From Hyphomicrobiales bacterium (lineage in GTDB: Bacteria > Pseudomonadota > Alphaproteobacteria > Rhizobiales > JACESI01), in assembly GCA_039973685.1 (NCBI GenBank), contig JBDWKL010000019.1:1-64000 (forward strand): DNA of 64,000 nucleotides, written 5' to 3'. Below are positions 32,944 through 41,327 of this stretch, one piece after another. The notes under the pieces are model-generated. The model had not been told where the DNA came from, did no database searches, and was given only the letters and a program-made list of their open reading frames with translations. Position 1 is the stretch's first letter; each line of letters starts with the position of its first letter. The translations under genes and the position numbers were made by a program.

Positions 32944-35900
32944 CTGAATCAATTATTTATTACAATTGGCGGTTTGATTGTCGTTGCTCTCGTTGCAGTG
33001 CTTGTCGTCCCGTTTTTTATTGATTGGTCAGATCACCGCGAAACTTTTGAACGTGAAGCCAGTGCTTTGATCGGGCACAAGGTTACTGTGAAGGGGGAAG
33101 CGGACGCGAAGTTTCTACCGATCCCGACCTTTACCTTTACCGATATTGAGGTTGGTAAAAAAGGCGAACAGCCTTTGATGAGCGCTGGGCGTTTGAAAGT
33201 TCGGGTCGAACTTATTGCGCTCTTAAGTCGAAAAATAAACGTTATCGACATGGAGCTGGATGCGCCGCAGGCAAGTTTTCGTGTTGGGACGGATGGCAAA
33301 ACAAACTGGGCTTTGAATAATGCTAGCGCGAGCCTTGATGAGGGGTTTCAAGTAAAGCTTGGTCCTGTCGCGATCCGCAGTGGAGCGATTTATTTTGTCG
33401 ATCAAAAAACCCTACGTTCTTTTTCCGTTGAAGACATCGACGCAACGGTGACTGCCCAATCGTTGATTGGTCCATGGAAGCTTGAAGGGCAAGCAAAGCA
33501 GGGCGATGATCCTTTTGATTTCAAGCTTGCGACGGGCAAGTTTTCTGACAATAAAATACGGGTCAAAACAACCTTGTTGCCTAAAGACCTTGGTCTTGAT
33601 GGAATTTTTGATGGCGATGTGTTGTTGCCTGCTGCAGGCAAGCAAGCGACTGGTTTAACCTATAAAGGTAGTATGCTGGTTCGTCCTCGCCGCACACCAC
33701 GTAAAACCGGTGAAGATGCCCCCGAACCAAGTTCTCGTTTTGAGTTAGCTGGTCTGTTTGAATTAGATCGGACGAAGTTCTTATTAAGCCAAGCAATCTT
33801 TGAAGACGGTGCGCGCGAGGCACCTCTCAGTTTGAACGGATCATTGCGTGTTCCTTTGGATGGGGATGTGCGTTTTCAGGCAGTTGTTTCTTCGCGGCAA
33901 ATCGATCTTGATCGTGCGTATGGTAAGGGGGTCGAAGAGCCAATTTCTCTGCAAGATGCCAGCACCGTCGTGATGAATATCATTCGTGGTCTACCAAAGC
34001 CTCCAATTCCAGGTACGATCAGTTTTGATGTTCCTGGCGTCGTTGTGGGTGGTGATGTTGTGCGCTCTGTACACTTTGATGCAACGCCCAATGAGCAAGG
34101 TTGGAAGATCGAGGATTTCGGTGCGATTTTACCCGGCACAACGCGGGTTGGATTTGAAGGCCTTGTTGAAACAGGCGATGCATTCTTGCTCGACGGTGAT
34201 CTGGAAATAAACTCGGACCGTCCAATTTCGCTAGCGCGCTGGTGGCGGCCAAAAAGTGGCGATGATGTTCGACGCCTTCGTGTGCGTGATTTTCGGCTTT
34301 CAAGCAAAATTTCTGCTGAAGAAAATGCGGTTCGCCTATCTGATCTAAAAGCTGTAATTGGCCCTTCTGACCTTGGTGGCAAAATGGCGTTCAGCAAAGT
34401 ATCAGAACGCCAAAATAGATTTGATGCCAACCTAACTGCAAAGAGCCTTAATCTTGATGTAATCCAGGCATTGACCGCGCTATTTGTTGGCGAGGGAAAT
34501 GTTTCTGGCTTCGGCTCGCAAGATGTTGTGACGGTGAAGTTGCAAGCCGACACCATGATCACGCAGGCTGTGCAAGGTCGTAATGCGCTCATTGATTTGA
34601 AAATCTCAGATAATGAGATTGATATTGGGTCCTTGAAAATTGCAGAGTTTGCTGGAGCTGAAATTGATATTTCAGGGTCTATCAAAGATGTTCTGACTAA
34701 TCCTGCTGGCAGACTTTTAGGATCGATCAAGGCGGATAATACAAAGGGTCTGGTCAAACTGGGTGACGCCTTGTTCCCTAATCATGAGATGCTCAACCAC
34801 TTAAAGCGATATGGCTCTGCCTTCGTTCCGCTCGATGTGCAGGTCAATTTTTCTGGCGATCAAAAACAAGACCGAAGCGCCAGTGATTTTGCGGCAACGA
34901 TTACCGGATCACTTGGTACTGGCGACATGCGAGCGGGTATGCGGTTTGTTGGTGATTGGCAAAAGGCGCGTGAGGGCGATGTCGAGCTTTCTTTTGTTTC
35001 CACCTATGATGATGGCACGGCCCTCTTAAAGCAGCTGGGTTGGCCAGCGTTTGATGTGGGCACATCTGGGCCGGCGGAAATTGACATTATTGCCCGTGGC
35101 AAAGGGACAACGGGCATCGCGCTTAAAACGGACCTTCTGCTTGAAGAGGTTCGCACGAAATCCGACGGTATTGTTTTCCTCGAAGAAGCAAAGCCACCGC
35201 GCTACGAGATGGATGCAAGTTTGGACGGGCAAAACGTTGAGCCGATGTTGCAGATGCTCGGCTTCACGCTGCCTGCAAGTGGGCTTGGTTCATCAGGCAA
35301 CTTTTCTGCAAAGCTCTCAGGTGCAGGACTAAAGGGCGAATTCAAGGAATTAACAGGTTCGCTTGAAGGCCAAGAGGTTTCTGGTGCGCTTAGTTTTGTT
35401 GGGCAAGCTTTAAATTCTGACAAACCGTGGCGTTGGAACGGTGATTTGCAGGTTGAGAAATTATCTCTTAACTGGCTCTCGGCCCTTGGTACAGGTGAAA
35501 TCATCACGCCAGTCGATTTGTCGATCTCACCTGATGGTGTTGGAGAAGCGCATCTTGCTGCAGATGACCCCAACGAAGAAAACGGTGACGCCATATCAAA
35601 TTGGTCGCAAGCCCAGTTCAACGAACCTTATCTTGAAAAGGTTTCAGCGGATATCAAACTATCAGGGCAAGCTTTTGAGATTAGTGAGAGTATCGAACTG
35701 AACAAGCCAAGCGTCATGCTGCGGTTGCGGGAAGATAGCCTAGTTTTCAACGATTTGAAGGCGCAATTTGGCGGTGGAGAAATCAGTGGTTCCATGCGGT
35801 TTGAAAATGCGGGCGGCGCGGTCACAGTGTCTGGCTTGATGGAGCTTGCCAAAGTCAGTGCATCTGATCTTTTTTGGCAAGACGACCAGCGCCCTTTGGT

Positions 35901-36801
35901 TGAAGGCGATGTATCTGGGTCCATTCAATTTGAAGGAACAGGCCGCAGTGTAGACGCCGTGGTGAATACGCTTGGCGGTGGTGGTTCTTTGAGCCTAAGT
36001 GATGGTCGGATCAGACGCATCAACCCCTCTGCTTTCGGTCTGATTTTGGAAGCTGCTGATAAAGATGGTCTCACCCTTGATGATGAAACCCTGCGCCCTC
36101 TTATCGAGAGCCATCTTGATGCAGGCGTTTTGGAGGTGAAGAAGGCTGAAGCATCATTCACGATGACATCTGGTGTTGCGCGGGTTGCTAATACATCTTT
36201 GAATAATGCGGATGTGCGCTCTAATGTTTCAGCAAGTTTTGATCTGCCTGAACTCACTATGAAAGGCAGCATGGCTTTATCTGTTGATCCAGCAACGGTT
36301 GATAAAACGCCGGTTAGTGGGTCAACGCCAGAGATTGGTGTGTTGTTTGAGGGGGCTTTAGAAAACCCAGCAAGGAGCCTCGATCTTCAGCCATTGCTCA
36401 GCTATTTGACGGTTCGTCGTTTTGAACAAGAAGTTAAACGTGTCGAGATCTTGCAAGCAGATATTTTGGAAAAGCAACGCTTGTCCCGCTATGCCCGTTG
36501 GGTCTCATCTGAGGTTGCCCGTGAGCAGCGATTGTTAGAGGAAGAACAACAACGCCTTGAAGAGGAACAAGAACGGTTACGTCTTGAGGCGATTGAAGAG
36601 CAGGCAGCGCGTGAGCGTGCGGCGAGAGAGAAGGCGCGCAGCCAAGCTCAAGCCGCTGCCAACCGTGCTGCCGAGCGCGAGAGACTGGCCAATCAACCAA
36701 TCAATATCGATGAAGAATTACGGCGGCTTGAAGAAGATGCACGAACGGATATTCCAGCCGCCAGCGCACCGCTTGAGTTGCGTCCAAACTTTGGCAACTA
36801 A
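32944..36801 (+). CDS. AsmA-family protein, with probable CTG start
   Basis: A 1285-residue envelope protein of the AsmA/TamB-related family, anchored by one N-terminal membrane helix with a long beta-rich periplasmic domain. Proteins of this family take part in outer-membrane lipid transport and assembly. No ATG, GTG or TTG starts the conserved N-terminus. A CTG at 32944 follows GAGGA by eight bases and gives LNQLFITIGGLIVVALVAVL, the usual family beginning. The first TTG (32974) would cut the membrane helix and has no ribosome-binding site. The last about 120 residues are a charged coiled coil (LLEEEQQRLEEEQERLRLEA). The stop overlaps the convergent RHH stop. Confidence 0.87.
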   Translation: MNQLFITIGGLIVVALVAVLVVPFFIDWSDHRETFEREASALIGHKVTVKGEADAKFLPIPTFTFTDIEVGKKGEQPLMSAGRLKVRVELIALLSRKINVIDMELDAPQASFRVGTDGKTNWALNNASASLDEGFQVKLGPVAIRSGAIYFVDQKTLRSFSVEDIDATVTAQSLIGPWKLEGQAKQGDDPFDFKLATGKFSDNKIRVKTTLLPKDLGLDGIFDGDVLLPAAGKQATGLTYKGSMLVRPRRTPRKTGEDAPEPSSRFELAGLFELDRTKFLLSQAIFEDGAREAPLSLNGSLRVPLDGDVRFQAVVSSRQIDLDRAYGKGVEEPISLQDASTVVMNIIRGLPKPPIPGTISFDVPGVVVGGDVVRSVHFDATPNEQGWKIEDFGAILPGTTRVGFEGLVETGDAFLLDGDLEINSDRPISLARWWRPKSGDDVRRLRVRDFRLSSKISAEENAVRLSDLKAVIGPSDLGGKMAFSKVSERQNRFDANLTAKSLNLDVIQALTALFVGEGNVSGFGSQDVVTVKLQADTMITQAVQGRNALIDLKISDNEIDIGSLKIAEFAGAEIDISGSIKDVLTNPAGRLLGSIKADNTKGLVKLGDALFPNHEMLNHLKRYGSAFVPLDVQVNFSGDQKQDRSASDFAATITGSLGTGDMRAGMRFVGDWQKAREGDVELSFVSTYDDGTALLKQLGWPAFDVGTSGPAEIDIIARGKGTTGIALKTDLLLEEVRTKSDGIVFLEEAKPPRYEMDASLDGQNVEPMLQMLGFTLPASGLGSSGNFSAKLSGAGLKGEFKELTGSLEGQEVSGALSFVGQALNSDKPWRWNGDLQVEKLSLNWLSALGTGEIITPVDLSISPDGVGEAHLAADDPNEENGDAISNWSQAQFNEPYLEKVSADIKLSGQAFEISESIELNKPSVMLRLREDSLVFNDLKAQFGGGEISGSMRFENAGGAVTVSGLMELAKVSASDLFWQDDQRPLVEGDVSGSIQFEGTGRSVDAVVNTLGGGGSLSLSDGRIRRINPSAFGLILEAADKDGLTLDDETLRPLIESHLDAGVLEVKKAEASFTMTSGVARVANTSLNNADVRSNVSASFDLPELTMKGSMALSVDPATVDKTPVSGSTPEIGVLFEGALENPARSLDLQPLLSYLTVRRFEQEVKRVEILQADILEKQRLSRYARWVSSEVAREQRLLEEEQQRLEEEQERLRLEAIEEQAARERAAREKARSQAQAAANRAAERERLANQPINIDEELRRLEEDARTDIPAASAPLELRPNFGN

Positions 36802-37031
36802 GCGCCTAAGTGCTCCGTATTTTTTAGAGCTCGTTGCTGATAAGTTTTGAGGATGTGCACCCGAATTGCCGACGATAGATTGTCATCAGGCAAACGCTGA
36901 TTGTCGATATCTGCAATCAGGTTCGTTGGGGTTGTATTTTGTTCTTGAGCTAATGCGCCCAGCGCATCCCAAAACGGTTTTTCCAAAGATACACTGGTTC
37001 GATGGCCACTTAATGTGATGGAGCGTTTCAT
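36798..37031 (-). CDS. Ribbon-helix-helix domain protein
   Basis: A 77-residue small protein of the ribbon-helix-helix type (RHH_4-like): ITLSGHRTSVSLEKPFWDAL contains the DNA-binding strand, and LAQEQNTTPTNLIADID the helices. It may bind DNA as a dimer. It is the last gene of the SspB-DUF4169-RHH set, an arrangement common in Hyphomicrobiales. Its stop overlaps the stop of the convergent asmA gene by three bases of a CTAA sequence, so no terminator separates them. Confidence 0.82.
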   Translation of the reverse strand: MKRSITLSGHRTSVSLEKPFWDALGALAQEQNTTPTNLIADIDNQRLPDDNLSSAIRVHILKTYQQRALKNTEHLGA

Positions 37032-37043
37032 CGCAAGCGCTGC

Positions 37044-37238
37044 CTATTCTATTTCAGATTCTGGCTTGTCGAGCTTGTGACCATCAAGATTTTTATTGAG
37101 CTTGTTCCGTGTGAATTCAACGATGTCGCGCTCGGATTTTTTTATGCCAAATTGCACACGTTTAACCGCGCTGTTTTTTTCTTTGTTGTCACGATCACGC
37201 TGTTTTCGTGCCTGTCTAAGATTGATTACGTCTGACAT
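37044..37238 (-). CDS. DUF4169-family small protein
   Basis: A 64-residue basic protein matching the DUF4169 pattern: MSDVINLRQARKQRDRDNKE at the N-terminus, then VQFGIKKSERD and NLDGHKLD. Function unknown. It lies 12 bases after sspB and 12 bases before the RHH gene, so the three are probably one transcript. Confidence 0.85.
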   Translation of the reverse strand: MSDVINLRQARKQRDRDNKEKNSAVKRVQFGIKKSERDIVEFTRNKLNKNLDGHKLDKPESEIE

Positions 37239-37250
37239 GGCGCGACTTCA

Positions 37251-37868
37251 CTATTCCGCTTTTTTGCGAAAAGCATCTAACGATACAACATCAGCTGATG
37301 CTGGTTCGCCGTCATTTTTAGTGGAAGCGTCTTTTTCTTTTGAAGAAGCTTCTTCTTGCGTCGCCTCAAGGGATGCTTCCGTGGTTTCTTCAGCCTCAGC
37401 GGCTTCATCGAGATCTTGGCCCGCGATAGAAAGAGCTGTCGGTGCAATGGCGCCTAAGGCCGTTGAGGTTTTCTCGTCATTTTCAGTCAATTCTTCGTCG
37501 ATATGCTCGTCTTCCAACAAATCAAATTGCAGGCCGAATTGAACAGATGGATCAACAAAGCTTTTGATTGAACCGAATGGTACAAGGAGCCGCTCTGGAA
37601 CACCGGAGAAGGCAAGACCAATCTCAAAGGACTGGCTGTTGACTTCCATGTCCCAAAATTGGTGTTGAACCACGATGGTCATTTCTTCAGGGTAACGTTC
37701 ACGCAGACGCGATGAAATGCGTACGCCAGGCGCTTGCGTGTTGAAGGTGATGTAGAAATGGTGCTCGCCAGGAAGGCCCACACGCAAAACCTCGGTCAAA
37801 ACTTTTTTGACAACGCCACGCATCGCTTCTTGAGCTAGCACATCATATCTAATTAAATCTTCAGCCAT
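37251..37868 (-). CDS. sspB: SspB-family ClpXP adaptor
   Basis: A 205-residue alphaproteobacterial-type SspB. The N-terminal substrate-binding domain (about 1-125) includes IRYDVLAQEAMRGVVKKVL, HHFYITFNTQAPGVRIS and YPEEMTIVVQHQFWD. The C-terminal linker is acidic and low in complexity. By family knowledge it tethers ssrA-tagged proteins to ClpX for degradation. Its position just downstream of the tmRNA gene on the same strand fits this role. SspB and tmRNA are separated by a hairpin with a poly-T stretch. Confidence 0.93.
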   Translation of the reverse strand: MAEDLIRYDVLAQEAMRGVVKKVLTEVLRVGLPGEHHFYITFNTQAPGVRISSRLRERYPEEMTIVVQHQFWDMEVNSQSFEIGLAFSGVPERLLVPFGSIKSFVDPSVQFGLQFDLLEDEHIDEELTENDEKTSTALGAIAPTALSIAGQDLDEAAEAEETTEASLEATQEEASSKEKDASTKNDGEPASADVVSLDAFRKKAE

Positions 37869-37957
37869 CGTTCAATCATAGGTTATTTGTTTGCAATGTC
37901 GAGAGAGACATTAACTATTTCAAGGCCAATCCCACAGACAAATGCAAGAGTGATCCA

Positions 37958-37992
37958 CAAAAAAGAAAAAAGTGGCAGCTTCTGTTGCCAGG
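37958..37992 (-). terminator. Intrinsic terminator after ssrA
   Basis: Reading on the minus strand, a GGCAAC..GCTGCC hairpin is followed by ACTTTTTTCTTTTTTG. It lies directly after the coding piece of the tmRNA gene and before sspB. Confidence 0.75.
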
Positions 37993-37994
37993 TG

Positions 37995-38265
37995 CCGCCG
38001 GACCCCGCCCAAAGGTGCTAAACCAAAGGGACTTTAAGTCGGCTTTTTAGGCACCGCATTACGCAGCGACTGCAAAACCTTCAGCTGTGTTGTCATTTGC
38101 AACTACTGATTTGACCCGATAACGGTGGTATCATACCGAGCAAAAGCTCAACCTTTACGCCCTCGTCGATCCTATTTCGCCCCCGCCAAAAACCAGCCAA
38201 TCATTCAACTGGGTTTTGGTGGAGGCGCCGGGTACCGCCCCCGGGTCCGATAGGTTTATTACGCA
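37995..38265 (-). ncRNA. ssrA: Permuted two-piece tmRNA
   Basis: Minus-strand order is acceptor piece first, then coding piece, as in alphaproteobacterial permuted tmRNA. The acceptor piece ends in GGCGCCTCCACCA (CCA at 38217-38219). A spacer of about 30 bases follows, then the coding piece begins GGGGGCGAAATAGGATCGAC, which pairs with CGCCTCC as the acceptor stem. The tag frame (38100 to 38062, stop TAA 38059-38061) encodes ANDNTAEGFAVAA, ending in the ClpXP-type AVAA. Segments GGTGCC and GGCACC-like repeats form pseudoknots. The exact outer ends are approximate. The product rescues stalled ribosomes. Confidence 0.93.
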
Positions 38266-38765
38266 GGCCATTTATTGCCATAGCTGCAAGCAGCATCGCT
38301 AATATAGATATAAAAAGCCCACGATGCAAAAGGTGATTGCGTTGTAGGCTGAAATAAAATGATGAGTTGTTTAAAATGACACTCTTTATGACGCCAATTA
38401 TAGATGAGCTTTGCGATTGGTAATTGGCCTTAAAAACGGGCTGGAGATTAGCACAAGTTGCATTGTTAGCGATGTGCAAAAAGTCACATCGTTCTGCTGA
38501 TTTTTGTGAAACAGTTATCAAGGAAACTTCACTGAACTATCCTGATAGTTCGTGAATGTCGTTGCCGTGATGATCTCGATCGGTGGTTGAGCAGGTGGGG
38601 CACCTGAAACTGTTTACTGCATAAGTGATCAAATTCGTCACATAGTCAGATGATGCCTGTATATTTTTTGGGAAATGTGCGGTTTAGTCAAAAAGTGCTC
38701 TTATTAGGCATTTAAGCCATCGAAGTGGGGGAAGCTAAGGTGGTGTTGAGTTTGGAAGTTTGAAT
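38266..38765. other. Spacer upstream of ssrA with a long hairpin/dyad (38528-38556)
   Basis: About 500 bases hold no supported gene but should hold the tmRNA promoter. At 38528-38556 an interrupted inverted repeat combines TTCAC/GTGAA and GAACTATC/GATAGTTC around a CT centre. No T-run follows, so it looks like an operator rather than a terminator. The sequence GAACTATCCTGATAGTTC is the core. Confidence 0.45.
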
Positions 38766-39590
38766 ATGACATTTGAGGTATCAACCTGGGGGGCGCGCGG
38801 GTCGGTAACTGTTGGTAAGAGTGAACCGAGCATTGTTGGGGCAAACACCACCTCCATCATGGTAAGAAGTTGCGACCGTGTCATCATCATTGACGCAGGC
38901 AGCGGCATAATACCTCTTGGAGAGTATTTATTGACGCAAGACGTGCGCAAAATTGATCTGCTTTTTACGCATTTCCATTTTGATCACATTAGTGGCCTTC
39001 CATTTTTCGCCCCATTATTGAATCCAGAATTCAAAACAACCATATGGTCAGCAGGCTCTGAAAAGCATGGCAGTACGCTTGATGTTTTGCATGCATTCTT
39101 AAGCCGTCCGTTTTTCCCTATTTCCATGGATATTTTCAAAAACACGGCATCATATGAGACTTTCAGCAAAGGCGATGTTTTGCAGATAGGCGAGCGCGTT
39201 TCAGTGCAAACGTCAGCTGTTAATCATCCTGGTGGGTGTACCGCTTATCGTGTGAACAAAGACAATGGCAAGAGCTTCGCATTTACCGGCGACTTTGAAC
39301 ATGATGACGGTGAAAAAGATGCGACCCTTGTGGACTTTCTATCAGGTGCTGGGCTGGTCTTTGCAGATTCAACTTATGCCCCTCATGACTATGAGCAGCA
39401 TCGCGGGTTTGGACATACTCATTGGGGCAAGGCTGGTGAGATTTGCGAAGCAGCCAATGTGCAAAAATGGCGTTTGTTTCATCACATGTATTCACGCACC
39501 GACGCTGAGCTGCTTCAAATTGAAAAAGATGCAAAAGCGCGCTTCCCAAATTGTGGCCTTGCTCGAGAAGGCGATGTCTTTAAGCTTTAG
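38766..39590 (+). CDS. Metallo-beta-lactamase-fold hydrolase
   Basis: A 274-residue cytoplasmic MBL-fold enzyme of the RNase Z/cyclic-phosphodiesterase-like group. The zinc motif is THFHFDH (H69, H71, D73, H74) in FTHFHFDHISGLPFF. Further ligands are AVNHPGGC, TGDFEH and HTHWG. Members of this group act on cyclic or linear phosphodiesters; the substrate is unknown. GGAAG lies about seven bases before the ATG at 38766, which is preferred to the TTG at 38760. It is the first gene of a plus-strand pair with the DUF2161 protein 100 bases downstream. Confidence 0.87.
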   Translation: MTFEVSTWGARGSVTVGKSEPSIVGANTTSIMVRSCDRVIIIDAGSGIIPLGEYLLTQDVRKIDLLFTHFHFDHISGLPFFAPLLNPEFKTTIWSAGSEKHGSTLDVLHAFLSRPFFPISMDIFKNTASYETFSKGDVLQIGERVSVQTSAVNHPGGCTAYRVNKDNGKSFAFTGDFEHDDGEKDATLVDFLSGAGLVFADSTYAPHDYEQHRGFGHTHWGKAGEICEAANVQKWRLFHHMYSRTDAELLQIEKDAKARFPNCGLAREGDVFKL

Positions 39591-39695
39591 GGCTGTGTCC
39601 GCTGCATCCATGTTCCGTAAACCGCTCTTTGCTATCCTTGTTGTCAGATGATTCGCCCCGCACACGGCGAATGACCGACGGAGCATGTGAACTGT

Positions 39696-40415
39696 ATGGC
39701 GAAGAAGCCGAAAATTGCTGAAACCGATCTCTACCAGCCCGTGAAGACGTTGCTGGAAGGGCAGGGTTATGAGGTTAAAGGCGAAGTGGCTGCTGCTGAT
39801 ATCGTTGCGATACGAGGCGAAGAAGATCCGATTATTGTTGAGTTGAAAACAGCTTTCTCGCTCACACTCTTTCACCAAGCGATCGAGCGCCAAAGTCTTT
39901 CTGACCATGTTTATATCGCGGTCCCGCGTGGCACGAACAAAGCTTATTTGAAGAGTTTAAAGCGCAACAAAACGTTGTGCCGACGGCTTGGTCTTGGCTT
40001 GATGACCGTGCGGTTGAAAGATGGTTTTGTTGAAACCCATCTTGATCCCGAACCCTATAAGCCGCGCCCTTCGAAGGTCAAAAAAGGGCGCTTACTGCGA
40101 GAGTTTTCACGCCGTGTGGGTGATCCCAACAAAGGCGGCGCTGCTCGAACAACCATTATGACAGCTTACCGTCAAGATGCGCTTCGATGTTTGGGGGCTT
40201 TGGATCAAAACGGTCCAACGAAAGCAGCCGAGGTTGCCAAAATGACCGCTGTTGAGACGGCGCGGCGTATTATGGCTGATGATCATTATGGTTGGTTTGA
40301 GCGGGTAGATCGTGGTGTTTATGCACTCACGCCAAAGGGCAAAGAAGCTGTTAAAACCTATGCTTCAGATTTGACCGAGCTAACAAGGGCAATTGCACAA
40401 GCGCCTGCTGCCTAG
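39696..40415 (+). CDS. DUF2161-family PD-(D/E)XK nuclease-like protein
   Basis: A 239-residue protein with a restriction-nuclease-like core: ADIVAIRGEEDPIIVELK (about 35-52) gives the D-x12-E-x-K pattern of PD-(D/E)XK enzymes. A winged-helix-like C-terminal part (about 150-225, ALRCLGALDQNGPTKAAEVA, then KMTAVETARRIMADDHYGWF) could bind DNA. Family function is unknown. The ATG at 39696 is preferred; an in-frame GTG at 39687 would add three residues. The stop overlaps the stop of the convergent reductase-like gene (CTAG). Confidence 0.78.
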   Translation: MAKKPKIAETDLYQPVKTLLEGQGYEVKGEVAAADIVAIRGEEDPIIVELKTAFSLTLFHQAIERQSLSDHVYIAVPRGTNKAYLKSLKRNKTLCRRLGLGLMTVRLKDGFVETHLDPEPYKPRPSKVKKGRLLREFSRRVGDPNKGGAARTTIMTAYRQDALRCLGALDQNGPTKAAEVAKMTAVETARRIMADDHYGWFERVDRGVYALTPKGKEAVKTYASDLTELTRAIAQAPAA

Positions 40416-41290
40416 CGAACAGATTTGGCGGCTTGTTTACCTGCATCAAATGCCGCTCGCTTTTGGGCAAGCTCTTCTGGGCTCAATTTTTCTGGATTAG
40501 AATAATCCTCTTTCCAAGTATGGTCGCGAGACCAGACTTGTGAATTGTTCACGGTTCCAGGGCTGGTTGCTTGATCTAGCAAGTTTAAAGCAAGCGCTAA
40601 GGTTTCTTTTTGAGACGCTTCATCGTGCGGTTTGCCCGCGCCATTGCCGAGCGGAAAATCAGAGAAAACAAATCGTGGTGCGCCCGCACTTTCAACAATA
40701 TCTTTCGCGCAACCCATCACCACAGTCGGCATGCCTGCTTCTTCCAGATACCGAGCTGCAAGCGTTGCGCTTTGATGGCAAACTGGGCAGTTGGGAACGA
40801 TAATTGCGGCGTCTGCTTGATCACGCTTGAGCGCCTCAAGCAGGAGTACCGCATCGTCTTCAATTGTTGCTCGTTGTGATCGGTTTGTTGGTAGGCCGTG
40901 AAAATGCTTTGTGACCCCACCAATCAAACCATCGTTCGCCGCTTGCTTTAAAGTATTCAAAGGTAGCCAAGCTTGTTCGTCTGTTGCAGGGCTGTGCTTG
41001 CGGTCATAGGCAATATGAGAGATGCCTGTTTTAGGCGCATCTTCAACAGGAGCTAGGTACGGCGTATAAAATTTTGCGCCACCATTATAAGGAGCGTTCG
41101 GGCCTTGATCCCCTTTTGCAGGATCAAAAAGAGCGGCTGTCGTTACCAGTGCAACCTTGGTTTTTGACAATGGTTTTTGTAATCGCGTGAATGGGATGTC
41201 GGAATTTTTCGCCCATACATACGGCGCGTCATAGCCGAGCGCTAAATAATAGGCGCGGGTGCGATCAATATACCGAAGTGGATCTGTCAT
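40412..41290 (-). CDS. Glycine/D-proline-reductase B-like protein with Cys instead of Sec
   Basis: A 292-residue protein resembling the selenoprotein B subunits of glycine, sarcosine, betaine and D-proline reductases. Signs are VALVTTAALFDPAKGDQGP, SHIAYDR, the region GLIGGVTKHFHGLP and IIVPNCPVCHQSATLAARYL. The last contains C168-P-V-C171, where clostridial enzymes have the Sec-containing site; the codon at 168 is TGC. Conserved DFPLGNGAGKP follows. True reductases need proteins A and C, which are not in the window, so the function in an aerobic alphaproteobacterium is unknown; a thiol-redox role is possible. The stop overlaps that of the DUF2161 gene. Confidence 0.75.
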   Translation of the reverse strand: MTDPLRYIDRTRAYYLALGYDAPYVWAKNSDIPFTRLQKPLSKTKVALVTTAALFDPAKGDQGPNAPYNGGAKFYTPYLAPVEDAPKTGISHIAYDRKHSPATDEQAWLPLNTLKQAANDGLIGGVTKHFHGLPTNRSQRATIEDDAVLLLEALKRDQADAAIIVPNCPVCHQSATLAARYLEEAGMPTVVMGCAKDIVESAGAPRFVFSDFPLGNGAGKPHDEASQKETLALALNLLDQATSPGTVNNSQVWSRDHTWKEDYSNPEKLSPEELAQKRAAFDAGKQAAKSVR

Positions 41291-41327
41291 ACTTCGACTT
41301 TAAAGAAAGAGCGATCTAGCGGCAATG

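Noticed and set aside
33876-34757. 293-residue minus-strand open frame
   Set aside because: It lies wholly inside the asmA gene on the other strand; its Ser/Pro/Thr-rich translation has no family features, and asmA is clearly the coding strand.
38201-38521. 106-residue minus-strand open frame
   Set aside because: Its C-terminal part covers the tmRNA acceptor piece, including the CCA end; it has no family resemblance and no ribosome-binding site.
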